Source: Stomorhina lunata (taxonomy: Eukaryota; Arthropoda; Insecta; Diptera; Rhiniidae). Taken from it: DNA of 64,000 nt. The translations under genes and the position numbers were made by a program. The notes beneath the pieces were generated by a model that ran no database searches, had not been told where the DNA came from, and was given only the letters and a program-made list of their open reading frames with translations. The stretch lies in NCBI GenBank assembly GCA_933228675.1, contig OW121744.1, positions 25,733,642 to 25,797,641 of the forward strand. The letters run 5' to 3'. Positions 1 through 11,014 of this stretch are shown here, piece after piece; the first letter of the stretch is position 1, and each line of letters starts with the position of its first letter.

Positions 1-249
1 ATGAAATCTTCATTCTGAAAAAATGGCCCATCACTTATACAAATTAATAAAAAAACCTTTACCAAAATTGCGTGAACTGCGCCTTTTGCCTCTTCTTAAC
101 ACTCCGAGGGTAGGTCAATAAGTACATGTCCATGAAAGCAGTTTCGTTTTAGCTTAAATTTTCAAACCCTGATCCGTTTCAATGAAAATCAAACAAATTG
201 TGATAACTTCTGCTTCGGTTTGCGTCTCCTTTCTCCGGTCCCAATAAGC

Positions 250-745
250 GACGAAAAACGTGGTATTGGTCTGAAAGGTATTGGTCCTAAAAGTATGCTA
301 CACAAAATTTTCTAAAATATCTTACATTTCGATCGAAATCGAATGCGGTGATTTGGTCCCAGTTTTTTTATACAAAAATGTAATTTATTTGTTCTTTAAA
401 ATACAATTTATTTCTTGGCAAACGATTTTGTCGTTGAAGTCAAACCTCTTTCCGATTAGCCATTTTTTAAAGTTTGCAATCAAAAAAATAGCGACTCGGG
501 GCTAATTCTGGAAAATATTCTGGAAAATATGCACTTTCCATTTGAAAAAAAAAAAACTTTTGCTTGGTCACATGCGGTCGTGTTTTCTAAATTTCTCATT
601 CATTGGACATAATTAGTTGGAATAATATTCGCATGTTGTTTCCTCCTTTTAAAGGCAGTCAATGTCGATTTATCCTAGTACATCCCGGTCGCCATGACTT
701 TATTGGCAGAAAAGCCACGCCTCCGGTGTCTTGTGGTGGATCCAA
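250..745 (-). pseudogene. mariner transposase relic
   Basis: Read on the minus strand from about 745 down to 250, a decayed mariner-type transposase can be followed through several frames. Visible landmarks are FSANKVMAT near 720-690, then an IDIDCL-like block, then PELAPSRYFFDCK near 500-470, which corresponds to the family's conserved PYSPDLAPSDYFLF region, and a YFKEQINYIFV stretch near 400-360. Stops and frameshifts interrupt every segment, so this cannot be functional. The catalytic DD34D residues cannot be placed with certainty. The terminal inverted repeats were not found. The family call rests on motif order; exact ends are approximate. Confidence 0.62.
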
Positions 746-904
746 GTGCCAAATATTTAAGTTAAATTGTCAAACGACTGCGTTTGTTGTTGTTGTGAGA
801 AAATGTGGCAACCATTTTCTGAAAAGCTTTCTCATACCCTAATAATGTGGACCGCTCATCTCCCACTTTCAATCTGCGATTAGCTAAAATCGTATAGTAA
901 ATTT

Positions 905-1621
905 GTATACCCTTGACCACCATAGGTGGAAAGGGTATTATAATTAAGGGTATTATATATTTGTCTTAGACTACCTTTTAGTATACCAATGGGCTTAGAA
1001 TCACTTTCTGAGTCGCCCTGGCTGGATGGACCACCATGTAAACCATGTAATCAAAGTACAGGTCGCAATTCTAAAGATAATTTGATGAAACTTAGCACAG
1101 ACCAGTTTTGTGATAGTGGGACCATGGCTTTTGAAATTCGTCAAAATCGGTCAATTGTTTATGGTACCTCCCACTTCCCGGAAATGATATATTCGACGCA
1201 ATATTCAATATTTTTTTTACAAAATTTCAAAATAATACTGTTTATTTCATAATAATACTGCTTATGTTTGTTGAAATCGGTCCATATTTGACCATAGCTC
1301 CCATACAAATTTTTCTGTCAAAACGCACTAAATGAGACAAAAATCACTAAAACGTTCGTAAATCTGAAGATAATGAGAATTTTAAGTTTATTTTTTTTTT
1401 AAGTTTGTTAAATTTCGAGATAATCGGTCCACATTTGACCCTTGTCTTCATAAAAATCCAATTGACGGAAAAAGCTTAAATATATAAGTTTTGAGAAAAT
1501 GTTTATATGATGGCAAATTTAGCAAATATTTATCTTTATACAGGAAATAGAACACCTTTGACCTTAGTGGTGAAGGGTATCATATGGTCGGACATGACCG
1601 ACTATAGCACTTTCTTACTTG
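905..1621 (+). repeat. dispersed repeat family 2, Helitron-like end
   Basis: A non-coding dispersed repeat that begins near TATACCCTTGACCACCATAGG and ends in a small hairpin (GTCGG 1587-1591 pairing with CCGAC 1598-1602) followed by an ACTTG terminus. Related copies or parts lie at 5885-6554, at 12507-12544 and, inverted, at 56775-57109. The interior carries phrases such as 'gaaatcggtccatatttgacc' but no sustained reading frame. A hairpin about 15 bases from a CTTG-like end resembles Helitron 3' termini; that class assignment is inference. Confidence 0.6.
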
Positions 1622-1639
1622 TTTTAATTGCATCGGGTG

Positions 1640-3155
1640 GTCTCTACTCTCTGAGTGTCAGGGCGTTCGGCATCTTTTGTGCTTGTGCTGCCACATCGAT
1701 ATTCAAAATCCCCCTGTTTTACCATGAAAATGGATGGTGTAGCGTCCCCACAACATTTATCAGGTATAGCACCTAATGAGCATCTTTTTCTAAATAACTT
1801 AACATGTTCCAATTTAAATAGTGTCCATTGACAGTTTACTACTGATAGGGGGGATTTGGGCATATTGAAACGCTCTCGTAACTTCAAAATTTTGTAAGGT
1901 TCCAGGCGGAAACCTCTGGGAAAAATGGAAATACATGACAGCAAAATAGCGAAATTTTTAGATAAAAATTAGCTTTTAGTTTGTAGTAATTTAACTTTAG
2001 CACTTTAGCTTTTACCGCTTATATTTAAACTTCATTTATCTAGAGCTAAACTTAACTATGAGAATAATTTTTATACATTTACGAGTAAAGTTCAGTTTAG
2101 TTTATAAGACTTCTTTATTAATAAAAATCTAGGCCTATATTAATTTATTAAAATCAAACTCCAATTTCCCTCCATTAAACGTTTAAAAAGTATTTAAATT
2201 GTATTTATTTTGAAACGTACATATACTATAAATATATAAATTTACTCCTATTAAGTCTTATATTATTGAATCCAAATTTATCTTTAAATATTTATAATTA
2301 ATTAAAAAAAAACCAAAAAAATTTTTTAAAACAAATTTTGTGATATTTTTCCAAGAATTATTTTTAATATTTATGAAAAAAAAAAAACTATGATTAAAAC
2401 CCAACCATACCTTACACAATTTTTTATTTATTTAAGGCTTACCCTAATAGCTAATGTTCAAGAAATTTGGTTCTTTATTGTTTAAAAGTTTTTAATTAGT
2501 TGCCTTTTTAGTATAAAATAAAAATTAGAAATAACAAAACTATATAGAAATTTAAAATTTAGCACCTTTTTAAAATAAACTCAAATCAAATGCTTTAAAA
2601 TTAATACACAAAAATAACCTCAAAATATTTACTTTATTTATTATGCAAACTTAAAAATAAAATCAATCAAATTTGCTTAATTATAAATATATTATTAACA
2701 ATTTTAATCAAATTTAAAAAATATATTTATAAAATATAATTTTTTTTGCAATTTACACAAATCACTCAAATTCATTCAGTCACTCACTCAATTCAGTCTC
2801 AATTACACTTAAATCACTCACAAAATAAAATGTACCTTAAACCTAATTAAGAATATTATTATAATTATTATGATTTATTTACTCAGATAAATATTTATTA
2901 TAAAAGCAAATATTAATTATAATTATAAAACAAATATATATTTATTAAATCTTCTACTTAAACTAAATATTACCAAAGAAAATTTCAATTGTAAATTGTT
3001 CAATTATCTGCGATTCTTCCTAAATTCAAAAAACTAAAAAAAATGCTAAAAAATAAAAAAAATATATATAACAAAATTAAAAATAATTTTCAATTTTAAT
3101 AAAATATTTAAATATAAAAATACCTACAATTTTTTTAAGAAAATACTTGATTTAG
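1640..3155. other. AT-rich stretch, no gene recognised
   Basis: About 1.5 kb with no gene that I recognise. The first 300 bases contain an open minus-strand frame of 106 codons (1624-1944) of unremarkable composition, with no domain I can name. From about 1960 on the sequence is extremely AT-rich with many stops in all frames. Confidence 0.5.
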
Positions 3156-3159
3156 TTTA

Positions 3160-5275
3160 GTCGGGAAATGGATCTACATATGAAATCTTAATACGAATTG
3201 AGAGAACTACTTATATAATTCGTGTCATTCCCGGGACTGTATCTAAATGTGAACCGATTTCGCCCATTTTTAATATACAACTTTCTCAAGATATCGAAAA
3301 GCCGCTATCGCGCTTTTATCTGACGGAAAGACAGACATAAACCCCCTATTCTTTTTGTATTTTTGTGTTTCCGTACTTTTCATATATGGTCAAATGGTGA
3401 CCGATTGTAACAAGATTTGTCACACTGGCTGGTATTCATATAAGACTTTCTTGTGCTAAATTTAGTGGTCATATCACTTCTTCTTCTTCTTGTTTTTGTT
3501 ATCCTTGACTCCCAGTGGAGCATAGGGCCTCAACCATCCTTTTATATCGAACTCTATTGCGAGATGTTAGGCATACATCATTCAATGAAGAGTTTGCTGC
3601 TTGTAACTCCGCATCAATTGACCTTCTGCACGTACTAGCAGGTGCGCCAACACGACGCCCGCTTCCTTGAGGATTCCAGCGAAGCTCTTCTCGGGCAATG
3701 TTGGTATTTGGCCTTTGAAGTGTGTTGCCTATCCATCGAAATTTGCGTTGACATACCTCTATAGAAGAAGGGTTTAGTAGATCTTCATTTCTTATGCGAT
3801 TTGGCCACCATATATTAAAGATTTGCTGCAAGCATTTGTTTGCAAAGGTTTGTAGGCGCTTATCAATGGCAAGTAATACAAGATGGACTTGACATTCGAG
3901 TTATATATTCGTAACTTAGTTGTTGTTGATATTTGCCGAGATTTCCATATAGTTCGGAGAATGCCGAATGCAGATTTTGCCTTATTAATACGCGATTCAA
4001 TGTCCTCATCGGCGCCACCTTTTGTAGATACCTAACTACCAAGATAATTAAAGGTACCTACACAACCAATACCCTCGTTATCCACATTGATGTGTGGCGA
4101 CGGGTTTGCGCCATAGCCTCCAGGCATAATCTTTGTCTTGGAGATATTGATTTACAGCCCAGCTGCCCGAGATTCAACAGTAATAGCGCTAGTGTCTTCT
4201 TGAAGGTGACCTGGGCTTTAACTTAGAAGACATACGTTATCGGCGTATTTCAAGTCCTCGATTTGTTTAAAGGGTGTTCATTGGATACCACGTCTGTCGA
4301 TGTTAAGAATAAAAAGTATGGATGATAAGATAGCTTGTCTTACTCCAGTAGTAACTTCGAAAGGATTAGATAACTTACCTTTATGTAGAACCCGGCATTT
4401 AAAGTTCATGTACATTGCCCGAATTTTCTAAAATTCTCCATAGATAGCTCCTGTTGACACTGTCGAAGGCCTTCATAAAGTCGATAAACGCCAGGTAAAT
4501 GGGGGTGCGGAATTCATTACATTGCTCCAGTACTACTCTTACTGTGTTGATTAGATCAACATTTGGGTTCTCTCGGAACCCAAACTGATTTTTGCGGAGT
4601 GTTTCAGAAAATGCGTCAGACGTTCTATTCAAAATTACTTGACTTACCATTTTGCTCGGTATTGGAAGAAGTGTTATTCCCCTGTAGCTATTGCAGTCTT
4701 TGACTATTTTGACTAGAATACCTTCATTCCAGGAGGTTGGTAGAGCCTCTTCCTCCATATTTTATGCACAAATGGGTGCCACAGCACTACAGTTTGTTAT
4801 TTTTTGGCATTCAAGTCTAATAATGGTGGATTTTAAGCTGTTTCCGGAAGTGTTTTGTGTGGGAGCTATGGTTAAATGTGAACCGGTTTCAATAAAATGT
4901 TACAGCTGACTAGTGCTTATGAAAAACTTCTATATACCAACATTTATCCTCATAACTATTATAATATGTCATTTATTAGCAAATAAGCAATTAGCCTAGA
5001 CGAGGTTATACGGGAGCTATGGCCAAATGTAAACCAATTTTCCTCAATTTCAATACAAAAATGAAGATACCAGAAATGAAGAATATCTTTTCCTAGTTTC
5101 GTTTCGGCGTTATCGTAATTTAAACAGGCAGACAGACATCGCTCAATCATCTTGGAATTTCATAAGGATTCAGAATATATATCCCATTTGGTTTTTGAGC
5201 CAATATTAAGGAAACAACAAACAGAATGAACTCTCAAATACCCCATATTCTTTTGGATGGTGGGTATACAAATTA
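3160..5275 (-). repeat. dispersed repeat family 1, split by a LINE
   Basis: Two flanks (about 3160-3477 and 4805-5275) match, in reverse orientation, consecutive parts of the copy at 21970-23240. The shared phrases are GGTCAAATGGTGACCGATTGT near 3385, GTGTTTTGTGTGGGAGCTATGG near 4850 and GGTGGGTATACAAA near 5258. The LINE fragment at 3477-4805 therefore sits inside an older repeat copy. No coding potential of its own was seen. Confidence 0.6.
3477..4805 (-). mobile_element. 5'-truncated non-LTR retrotransposon, degenerate
   Basis: The minus strand carries the middle and C-terminal parts of a LINE reverse transcriptase. At 4758-4399 the reading includes PTSWNEGILVKIVKD, YRGITLLPIPSKMVSQVIL, FGFRENPNVDLINTV and the catalytic-region block IDFMKAFDSVNR. 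At 3831-3499 there is the typical tail with FRWIGNTLQRPNTNIAREEL, WNPQGSGRR and EALCSTGSQG before a stop. After the stop come about 20 bases and an (AAG)n tail ending at 3477, read on the minus strand. The region between (about 3832-4398) is frameshifted. The endonuclease half is missing, as expected of 5' truncation. The tail motif is typical of RTE/CR1-like elements; the clade is uncertain. Confidence 0.75.
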
Positions 5276-5554
5276 ATCCAAAACTAACAAAGTTGTAGAC
5301 GTTTTAAATTTTATTTCCAAAAAATACTGGGTCTAAATCGCTGCATTCTATATTTATCGAAAACTTAGACTTTTAAGCAAATATTGTGTAACATACCTTA
5401 GGAATTTTAAAAAAAATTTATTTTTTAAAAAGTTTAATAAAATTTGATAACTAAACATATCTGTTTGTTGATCAAAATATTTAGTTAAAATTAAATTTTT
5501 TACCATCAAGGAACTTTTGAAAAATAATTTACAATGTAGTAAACTTTATATATA

Positions 5555-5606
5555 AATATATAACATATATGTCATATATGTCATATATGACATATATGTC
5601 ATATAT
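5555..5606. repeat. palindromic CATATATG/TCATATATGAC cluster
   Basis: A short run of ATATGTCATATATGACATAT-type palindromes repeated four to five times. It can form a cruciform but is probably simple-sequence drift. Confidence 0.6.
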
Positions 5607-5611
5607 TATTT

Positions 5612-5690
5612 ATATTATCCTAAAAGTATGCTACACAAATGTATCTAAAAAATTTTACATTTCGATCGATTCGAATGCGGCGACGATTTA
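5612..5690 (-). pseudogene. mariner 3'-end scrap
   Basis: The stretch from CCTAAAAGTATGCTACACAA through TTTACATTTCGATCGA and GAATGCGG repeats, with differences, the segment at 290-350 that ends the mariner relic at the start of the window. It is a second, much shorter fragment of the same element. No reading frame survives. Confidence 0.55.
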
Positions 5691-6859
5691 TTGTCGTACA
5701 GTGTAATCGGTAATAATAATTTGTAGATAAATATTTTGTGCTCAAAGATATTTCAAATATAAATTTAAAAAGCTGACCTAGCGACAAAATTTCGCACTAA
5801 GTAATAATAGGGGTTTGGGGCTGAACTAAAACTATTATGGACAAAAACCATAACAAAATTTTCTTCTTCAAGCTAATCAATTTTTATACCCTTCGCCACC
5901 ATAGCTGGAAAGTGTTTATTGGCTTTGTGCTGATGTTTGTACCGATCGACTAAGAATCACTTCCTGAGTTGTTTTAACGATATCCGTCCTACTGTATCCA
6001 TGTAAGCTTGTTGTTAAATTAGTGGTCGTATCTTCAAAGATAATTTGATTAAATTTGGCACAGACTCATATTTTGGACGATCCCTATACTTTTTGGGCAA
6101 AATCGGATTACTATTTTGGCAACCTCCCATAGGGATGCCTTTCCGGTATAGAGCTTTTGGCTCTTTACAGCCACAAATTTAGTTATATTTTAATAATATA
6201 CAGTAATTCAGGTAACCTTAATGTGTGCATCCAATTTTGTAGGAATCGGCCCATATTTGACCATACCTCCCATACAAGACACATTCTTATAAGTCTTTTT
6301 AATACCAAAACAAGCACAAAAATGCTTATAAACCTAAAGATAATTGCATTTATTTTGTACATAAACCGGTAACTGAAATTTGCTAACAATTAATCCTCAA
6401 TGGACCCTAGCTCCCATATCAGGACTCGTAAATGACATAAATCTAGTTAAATCTCGAAATTTTGAAAGAAATAGCAGATATATGGCTCTAAGACTTAGGG
6501 AAAACTTGTTAAATTGTTGGTCCATATTTGACATTAGTAGTGAAAGGTATCATATCAAGCCCTTAGATTAAGATGATGGCAAACGACAGCAAAAATATTG
6601 ATCGTAAGCGACAAAAATCGTATTTAAACAAAAGCATAACATTTTTGTTCTTCGTAATCTTGCAACTTTTGACAAACTAATAAAATTTTTTTCAAATTGT
6701 TTAGGAGTTATGGTGCAAAGTATGAAGATTTTTTAGTTTTAATTCAATAACTACTGGAAGGATTATGGCGCAATTTGCAGAAATCGGCAAATGGGTAATT
6801 GGAGTTTTATATAAATTTTGAGCACTGTGTCCTCTACAGTGGGCCAAAGTTGAGCACCA

Positions 6860-6906
6860 CTGTATGTAATACCAATAGGTATTATTATTATTGGTATTAC
6901 ATACAG
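6860..6906. repeat. perfect 18-bp hairpin beside the Transib left end
   Basis: CTGTATGTAATACCAATA (6860-6877) and its exact reverse complement (6889-6906) are separated by 11 bases. The right arm overlaps the first three bases of the target duplication and ends two bases before the Transib tip. It may be the preferred target site or part of another small element. Confidence 0.8.
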
Positions 6907-6908
6907 CG
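6904..6908. repeat. Transib target-site duplication, left
   Basis: CAGCG immediately outside the left tip; the same five bases follow the right tip at 12374-12378. Transib elements are known to make GC-rich 5-bp duplications. Confidence 0.9.
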
Positions 6909-8296
6909 CACAGTGGTTTACGGACGCTTTTTTTTGGAAATAATTCTGTAACTTTTGAACGACTGGAGATATTTGAATGAAATTTGACATGGTGGTAGTC
7001 AAGGAGTATTTGAGTTGGTTTTTAAAAGCACTGGTCCATGAGGGGTCGGGAGAGTGATTGATGGACCTTCAAAGTTGGTCACCTCGGGTGTTCGATTTTT
7101 TTAAAAATTCGCCAAAAATCCATTTATGTATGGATTGAAAAGAAATTTTAAACTTAAGTTGTCCTTGAGAAGATCTACAAAAAATATGCTTAAATGTGTA
7201 GGTTATCTCCTTTGGATTTCGAGATATTTGGGTAAAAAGGAATTTTTAGGTTGATTTTTTACCTCTTTTTTTAAGCTTTTTTTGATCTGGTGGACGCATC
7301 TGAGGACCAAAAATCTGAATAATTTTTGTGCAAGTTAGTTATAGAAATCTTCTTTTGTTTAAAAGTTAAAAATATTCAAAGTTGAAACTTACAAAAAATT
7401 TCGCTTTTTTTTTTAGTTTTTCCCCAAAAGATAGCTATATTTTTTCACTAATAAAAAAATATTTTCTTAAGAAACATAAAAAGATTTTTAAAGTTTTTAA
7501 AAGAAAACATAATAAGAATGCGTATAAAACAAATTTCTTGCTAATTGGACTTTTGGTCCTCGCACATGTCCTCTCCAAAAAATGGCAATTTGTAAAAAAA
7601 AAAATTAGTTTAAACAAAAATTTCTCAAAAGGCAAAGCACCGATTTGAAAAAAATTATAATGTTCATATTTTCCAATATATCTGTTATTGATTAGAAAAG
7701 TTTTTTCTGAAACGCGCTGCAAATAGAGACAGTGTTGCCATATTTGTAAAAAAACTCATTTTTTGAAACACCTTTTTCCCCAGTTGGGAATTGGGGAATT
7801 TTTAAGTTAAAATTGGGAATTTTTTTTAGTCTATTGCTTTTACATCTTATTGGTCTACATTACTACAAAATTTCATTGTAATATCTTTATCCATGTCATT
7901 TCCACAGAATATCAAAGATTAAAAATATTTTCCTTAAAAAAGCAGAAAAACAATTTTTTTTTGTTTTACGATACAAAGTGTAAAAAAAGTAACGCACTTA
8001 AAAAAAACTTTTACTTAGTGCTAATCTCCTAGTCTTTCCCGATCTAATGATACTAAACATGTATATAAAGCATTAATACCGAGTCTTAAAAAACTCTGAA
8101 AAGTTTGGCCCCCGTAGCATTTTTACACTGTTTATTTAAATATAAGTGATGAATTTGTGCATATAAAGTTAATTATCATACTCAAATATTTCACTATTTT
8201 TAAGATGACAATGATCCTTCGCTAATAAACAAATATTTTCTTCAAAAAGATATAAATAGTTTTTTATTTTTTTAAAGAAAACATTATAAGAATGAC
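6909..8296 (+). repeat. Transib left terminal inverted repeat, about 1.39 kb
   Basis: It matches the reverse complement of about 11015-12373 almost base for base. Differences include a segment of about 30 bp present only in this arm near 7917-7950, a segment of about 35 bp missing here that is present in the right arm near 11935-11970, and a few substitutions. The inner boundary is gradual, near 8296. A 95-codon antisense frame (7435-7722) is a by-product of the repeat. Confidence 0.85.
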
Positions 8297-8773
8297 TTAA
8301 AAAAATTTTATTCGATTTTGCCTTTTGTTCCAAGCTAAAAAATAAAATTTTAGTAAAAGATTCTAAATAAGTAAGTACGAGTAAGGCACCGATTTTGATA
8401 ACAGTGTAAAGGTAATATATCCATAATTTGTAGCAAAAGTTTAATTAGAAGAGTACTTTTATAGTAACAGTGTGACAATTTATTTAAAATAAGATTTAAA
8501 GGCATTTTTCCGGTATTTAAAATTGGTGTATTTGAAAAAATTGCAAAATTATGTTAAGGTTATAAAATGTTTTTTAATGTGAAAGTTAATGCAATAGGTA
8601 AAAATTGTTACAACTTGGGTTTTTCATAATGGTCAGAAAGGATATGGTTACTCACCTCCATACAGGTAGGTTTTACAAGACGCACATATTGGTTGAGTTA
8701 TATATGCACCTATTTTTAGAGGTAAAAAATACATTAATTCATTGATTTCTTTATTATTCTTTGGATACAGGTA

Positions 8774-8781
8774 TATATAAA
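8774..8781 (+). promoter_or_regulatory. candidate TATA box of the Transib transposase
   Basis: TATATAAA lies 65 bases upstream of the transposase ATG, in unique sequence inside the left inverted repeat. The position suits a short 5' leader, but the region is AT-rich and the match could be chance. Confidence 0.35.
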
Positions 8782-8846
8782 AAATGTTTTTTTTTAATAT
8801 AAAAAAGAAAGTTTTAAATGTAACTGCTATTAACAGTTAAAACATC

Positions 8847-10883
8847 ATGGCTATAACATTGGAATTTAAAGTGTTGTGCGATATTCTTTTTGAACAACCA
8901 AGCAGTTCGAGAGCAGAAAAAATTAAAATAATCATGCGATATGCTAAAAGTCAAACTAACTCCATGATTCTCAATAGTGAGGAAGACAAAGTCGTAAAAT
9001 TTGTAAAGTTATTTGAACTTAAAATTAAGTCGGTTAATTACTGTTTAAAAAGATTTGAATCTAAATTTAAAGACTGGCTGAAGGACTCAATTGAGCTTAA
9101 AACTTCTGGTGCTGGAGCCCCTCTAAAAAACTATGATGATCTCGGAGAAAGACCTAAAAAGATGCGATTATCCGAAGTTCTTTCTACTCATTCGGATACT
9201 GAAATCAAAGATTCCTTTAAGGAAGTGCTCAAACGAAATAATCAACCAGCTGAAGCTAAACAAATAGCAGATATTCTCCCAGAGGCTTCTCCTAAACGTC
9301 TTAAGCGAATTATTAAGAGTATACCAACTCCTTCTTCTCAATCAGAATTTTCGGAGGAAGAAGCACTTGCTCTTATGCTCGAGTTGAAATTGAGTAAAAA
9401 TAAATATATTAAACTCTGTAAGGCATTACGAGACAAAGGACACTCAATTTTACCAGGATATAATGCGTTATTAAAAACCAAAAAAAACTTAATACCAACA
9501 AACGTGATAGGAGACGAAAGTGCATCTGTGGATTTATCAAAATTATTGGAAAATACGGCATCAAGGCTGATATCTACTACATTGTCTGAAGAAGAAGCCA
9601 AGAAACTTGACAACAAGGACTTAACTTTAATATGTAAATGGGGATGTGACGGTTTATCTGGATTACCGGAATACAAACAATCAACATCTCATCAGAACAC
9701 AAATGACTACAGAAGCGTTTTTATGGCATCCCTAGTACCACTAAGATTAAGAAAGAATCGTTCTGAACCATCCACATCAAAAGAGCGTACTGAATATGTG
9801 TGGGTTAACACATCTCCAGGATCAAAGGCATTTTGCAGACCGATCAGATTCGAATATTTAAAAGAAAATGCAGCAAGCACAAAAAATTGGGTTGATGATA
9901 TCAAATATTCAATAGACAATTTGAGTCCAGTCTGCATAGACATACATGGATATTTGATTAATGTAAATTTTGAGCTTCAATTGACAATGATAGATGGAAA
10001 AGTAAGCAACGCTATAACGGAAACCCATTCAACTTGGAAATGCTCATTATGCGGAAAGAAGAAATCGGAATTTCTACAAACTTCAGAAGATGCATCAGCT
10101 AGTACTGCAATTAATCAAGAGGTTCTGGAATTTGGTATATCGCCCCTACATGCACGTATCCGATTTTTAGAATTTATGCTACATATAGCATATGATCTGA
10201 AATATAGGAATATACCTGATAATCAGCTAAAATCCGTGAGAAATAATAAGGAACTGATTGAAATGAGATCCAGTGAAAAAAAAAGGATTCAGGAAGAATT
10301 CAAAACTATGACGGGTCTAAACATAGACAAACCACTTGTAGGATATGGCAGTACAAACGATGGTAATACGGCCAGGCGATTCTTTGAAAATTATGAAACA
10401 ACTTCAAAGATTACTGGAATTGATGAGGAAGTTCTTCGTAAATGTTACGTAATATTATCGGCAATAAATAGCAAATATCAAATAAATGCTGAAAAATTTC
10501 ATTGCTATGCCCTCAACGCGTTAACTCGTATACGACATTTGTATCACTGGAAAGAAATTACACCAACAGTTCATAAAGTCCTTCAACATGGTCGTGAAAT
10601 AATTGAATCAAATCTTCTCCCACTTGGTGAACTGACAGAAGAGGCCCAGGAAGCGCGGAATTCAGATTTCAAGTATATCCAACTATTTAATACCAGAAAA
10701 TGCTCAAGAAAATCGCAAAATCAGGATCTAATAAATTATCTCTTGTTGTCTTCTGATCCTGCTCTATCAACGATAAGAAAGAAATGGTGGAGCAGTTATA
10801 CAAAAACTTCTGAAAACGAACACCTGGAAGAGGTTCTTGATATAATAGATTGTACTGATTATTTTACTGAAAATAAAAATTAA
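8847..10883 (+). CDS. Transib transposase, RAG1-core homologue
   Basis: A 678-residue DDE transposase expected to nick and hairpin DNA at the element's CACAGTG ends in the nucleus. Visible motifs in order: WGCDGLSGLPEYKQ (first catalytic Asp, D268); MIDGKVSNAI (second Asp, D383); the zinc pair C399-x2-C402 in KCSLCGKK; GNTARRFFEN near 505; H576-x4-H581 in PTVHKVLQHG; LPLGELTEEAQEARN (catalytic Glu within 598-602); and KCSRKSQNQDL with LLLSSDP further on. The C-x2-C plus H-x4-H zinc arrangement and the EEAQEARN block are those of the RAG1 core. The N-terminal 250 residues are Lys/Glu-rich, with no RING-like domain seen. The ATG at 8847 opens the frame; no intron or frameshift was seen. Length fits Transib transposases. 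Confidence 0.94.
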   Translation: MAITLEFKVLCDILFEQPSSSRAEKIKIIMRYAKSQTNSMILNSEEDKVVKFVKLFELKIKSVNYCLKRFESKFKDWLKDSIELKTSGAGAPLKNYDDLGERPKKMRLSEVLSTHSDTEIKDSFKEVLKRNNQPAEAKQIADILPEASPKRLKRIIKSIPTPSSQSEFSEEEALALMLELKLSKNKYIKLCKALRDKGHSILPGYNALLKTKKNLIPTNVIGDESASVDLSKLLENTASRLISTTLSEEEAKKLDNKDLTLICKWGCDGLSGLPEYKQSTSHQNTNDYRSVFMASLVPLRLRKNRSEPSTSKERTEYVWVNTSPGSKAFCRPIRFEYLKENAASTKNWVDDIKYSIDNLSPVCIDIHGYLINVNFELQLTMIDGKVSNAITETHSTWKCSLCGKKKSEFLQTSEDASASTAINQEVLEFGISPLHARIRFLEFMLHIAYDLKYRNIPDNQLKSVRNNKELIEMRSSEKKRIQEEFKTMTGLNIDKPLVGYGSTNDGNTARRFFENYETTSKITGIDEEVLRKCYVILSAINSKYQINAEKFHCYALNALTRIRHLYHWKEITPTVHKVLQHGREIIESNLLPLGELTEEAQEARNSDFKYIQLFNTRKCSRKSQNQDLINYLLLSSDPALSTIRKKWWSSYTKTSENEHLEEVLDIIDCTDYFTENKN

Positions 10884-10911
10884 GTAAATAACTACTTTTA
10901 TATAAATATGT

Positions 10912-10957
10912 AATAAAAACTGTAAGTTTAAACTTTAACTACAAATACTTCAATAAA
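10912..10957 (+). terminator. poly(A) signals of the transposase gene
   Basis: AATAAA occurs at 10912-10917 and again at 10952-10957, 29 and 69 bases after the stop codon and before the right inverted repeat. Confidence 0.5.
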
Positions 10958-11014
10958 ATGTATTTCACCTTTTAATATAAGTACAAATTATTTACATTTT
11001 GATATTTCATAAAT

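Noticed and set aside
1624..1944. A 106-codon minus-strand protein
   Set aside because: No domain, no start context, flanked by repeats; probably chance or an unrecognised element fragment.
6928..6935. A nonamer completing a recombination signal after a 12-base spacer
   Set aside because: The T8 run only shares AT-richness with ACAAAAACC and is in the wrong orientation. The spacing is noted, but it is not called a signal sequence.
7435..7722. A 95-codon frame repeated in both Transib arms
   Set aside because: It looks conserved only because the inverted repeat duplicates it. The sequence is hydrophobic AT-rich translation with no domain.
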